The translations under genes were made by a program, and so were the position numbers. Source: JBJKPP01 sp046706145 (lineage in GTDB: Bacteria > Bacteroidota > Ignavibacteria > Ignavibacteriales > Ignavibacteriaceae). Taken from it: 14,506 bases of DNA. Where the stretch lies: positions 1 to 14,506 of the forward strand of contig JBJKPP010000197.1 in assembly GCA_046706145.1 (NCBI GenBank). The letters run 5' to 3'. Of this stretch, positions 13,498 to 14,506 are shown in pieces; within the stretch, counting starts at the first letter, position 1; every line of letters begins with the position of its first letter. The notes under the pieces were generated by a model that saw nothing but the letters and a program-made list of their open reading frames with translations, did not search any database and had not been told where the DNA came from.

Positions 13498-13502
13498 CCT
13501 CC
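13498..13502 (-). promoter_or_regulatory. Ribosome binding site that fixes the DUF4412 start
   Basis: GGAGG on the minus strand ends five bases before the ATG at 13490-13492. It overlaps the alternative GTG at 13496-13498, which therefore cannot be the initiation codon. Confidence 0.75.
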
Positions 13503-13639
13503 AGTTAATTTATCATTTTGATTTTATCTACAATTTCTTTTTTTGAGGAATAAGGACAGGAAATGCGCTTTGGACAAATTACCCTCATCTTTCTACTGCT
13601 TAATTTAAGTAAAAAAATATTTAAATTTCAGCATTAATC

Positions 13640-13669
13640 TTTACAAATTTTCTATTCTTTCATTATACT
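13640..13669 (+). promoter_or_regulatory. Possible promoter of the deoxyhypusine-synthase-family gene
   Basis: TTTACA (13640-13645) and TATACT (13664-13669) are separated by 18 bases on the plus strand. They would give a transcript starting near 13676, about 95 bases before the ATG. The divergent gap 13499-13769 is very AT-rich, so the match is suggestive only. Nothing else stands out in that gap, and no convincing minus-strand promoter for DUF4412 was found. Confidence 0.35.
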
Positions 13670-13769
13670 TACAAACTCAGAAAAAATTTTAAGAATCTCA
13701 CATATTTTTATATAGTTTATTAAATTTAACTTATTTTAAAAAACAATCGGAAAATTCGAGGAGAAGAAA

Positions 13770-14506
13770 ATGGCAAGCAAGAAAGATTTTCTAAAAGAAA
13801 TTGTTGAACATATAGATATAAAAAAGCACAATGTTGTCCCGCTTGTTGATTCAATGGATAAAATGGCATTTTCTGCTAGGGACTTAAGCCGCGCAGCAAA
13901 AATATTTGATATGATGATAAAAGATAAAGGCTGTGGAATCATTCTTACCCTGGCAGGCTCCCTGTTCAGCGCTGGACTTAAAAGAGTAGTTTACGACCTT
14001 GTAATGAACAACATGGTTGATGCTATAGTATCTACCGGTGCAATTATGGTTGACCAGGATTTTTTCGAAGCGCTAGGTTTTAAACATTATAAAGGAACTC
14101 CCCACAGCGACGATAATTTACTAAGAGATTTACATATCGATAGAATTTATGATACATACATTGATGAAGATGAACTTAGAGTCTGTGATGAAACATGTGC
14201 CAAAATTTTTAATAGTTTGCAGCCGAAACCATATTCCTCAAGAGAACTCTTGAGAGAGTTCGGTAAATATCTCGAAGAAAATGGCGGGCCTAAAGTAGAA
14301 GACTCAGTAATCTGGGCAGCATATAAAAAGAACGTTCCGATATTTGTTCCCGCCTTCTCTGATTGCTCTGCTGGATTTGGTTTCATCATTCATCAAACTG
14401 AAAATCCAACTTCACACGTTTCAATTGACTCAGCAAAAGATTTTCTTGAACTTACAAAAATTAAACTCCATTGTCATGAAACCGGAATATTTATGGTTGG
14501 CGGCGG
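13770..14506 (+). CDS. Deoxyhypusine synthase family protein, N-terminal 245 residues (cut by window end)
   Basis: Deoxyhypusine synthase moves the aminobutyl group of spermidine onto a lysine of eIF5A in eukaryotes and archaea. Bacteria lack eIF5A, and bacterial homologues are thought to make other polyamines such as homospermidine. The sequence follows the family throughout: GIILTLAGSLFSAGLKRVVY, then NNMVDAIVSTGAIMVDQDF, ALGFKHYKGT, RIYDTYIDED and VPIFVPAFSDCSAGFGFIIH, up to HETGIFMVGG. His208 and Asn212 (HQTEN) appear to match the human active-site pair His288/Asn292. The lysine that forms the enzyme-substrate imine normally follows the GGG within a few residues, just beyond the window, so activity cannot be judged. 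The ATG at 13770 has a strong GAGGAG six bases upstream. It is the only plus-strand gene. Confidence 0.92.
   Translation, partial: MASKKDFLKEIVEHIDIKKHNVVPLVDSMDKMAFSARDLSRAAKIFDMMIKDKGCGIILTLAGSLFSAGLKRVVYDLVMNNMVDAIVSTGAIMVDQDFFEALGFKHYKGTPHSDDNLLRDLHIDRIYDTYIDEDELRVCDETCAKIFNSLQPKPYSSRELLREFGKYLEENGGPKVEDSVIWAAYKKNVPIFVPAFSDCSAGFGFIIHQTENPTSHVSIDSAKDFLELTKIKLHCHETGIFMVGG

Noticed and set aside
13493..13498. GTG as start of the DUF4412 gene, two codons upstream of the ATG
   Set aside because: The GGAGG ribosome binding site overlaps this GTG, so only the downstream ATG has correct spacing.
13736..13942. 68-codon minus-strand frame over the start of the deoxyhypusine-synthase-family gene
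   Set aside because: It overlaps the well-supported ATG and GAGGAG of the plus-strand gene and its translation matches nothing I know.
14147..14389. 80-codon minus-strand open frame opposite the deoxyhypusine-synthase-family gene
   Set aside because: It lies fully antisense to a conserved protein, has a Ser-rich low-complexity translation and no ribosome binding site.

Overview
This AT-rich window reads as a chromosomal housekeeping segment from a bacterium of the Bacteroidota/Chlorobiota (FCB) group. A member of or near the Ignavibacteria is my best guess. The grounds are inference: an omega subunit of the Bacteroidota type, a DUF4412 protein, a Bacteroidota-like CoaBC active-site variant, a BamA/TamA-type outer-membrane protein (so a diderm cell), and the order rplM-rpsI-rpsB-tsf-pyrH-frr. 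No rRNA, tRNA, CRISPR array or complete mobile element was found. All genes but one lie on the minus strand, so the biological reading order is right to left.

From the right: a partial deoxyhypusine-synthase-family gene (plus strand, cut by the window end) diverges from a secreted DUF4412 gene. A hairpin and a good sigma70-like promoter then precede a translation operon: rplM, rpsI, a structured leader with an 18-codon ORF, rpsB and tsf. A strong intrinsic terminator follows tsf, and pyrH-frr lie beyond it. Next is an envelope group: a membrane-anchored L,D-transpeptidase-like protein lacking the catalytic His and Cys, an overlapping lipoprotein gene, and a three-POTRA BamA/TamA-family protein. 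This runs into yicC-gmk-rpoZ, which ends at an intrinsic terminator. coaBC, a family-4 uracil-DNA glycosylase and the 5' part of dnaB complete the window. Between udg and dnaB lies a 349-base gap holding a degenerate ~10-base tandem repeat and a possible 31-residue ORF.

The main themes are protein synthesis (S2, S9, L13, EF-Ts, RRF), nucleotide and cofactor supply (UMP kinase, guanylate kinase, CoaBC), RNA polymerase and RNA processing (omega, YicC), DNA replication and repair (DnaB, UDG), and envelope assembly. I see no obvious new defence or mobile system. The points most worth a second look are the apparently dead L,D-transpeptidase in an outer-membrane cluster, a palindromic element inserted in frame at the N-terminus of guanylate kinase, the rpsI-rpsB leader with its short ORF, and the bacterial deoxyhypusine synthase homologue.
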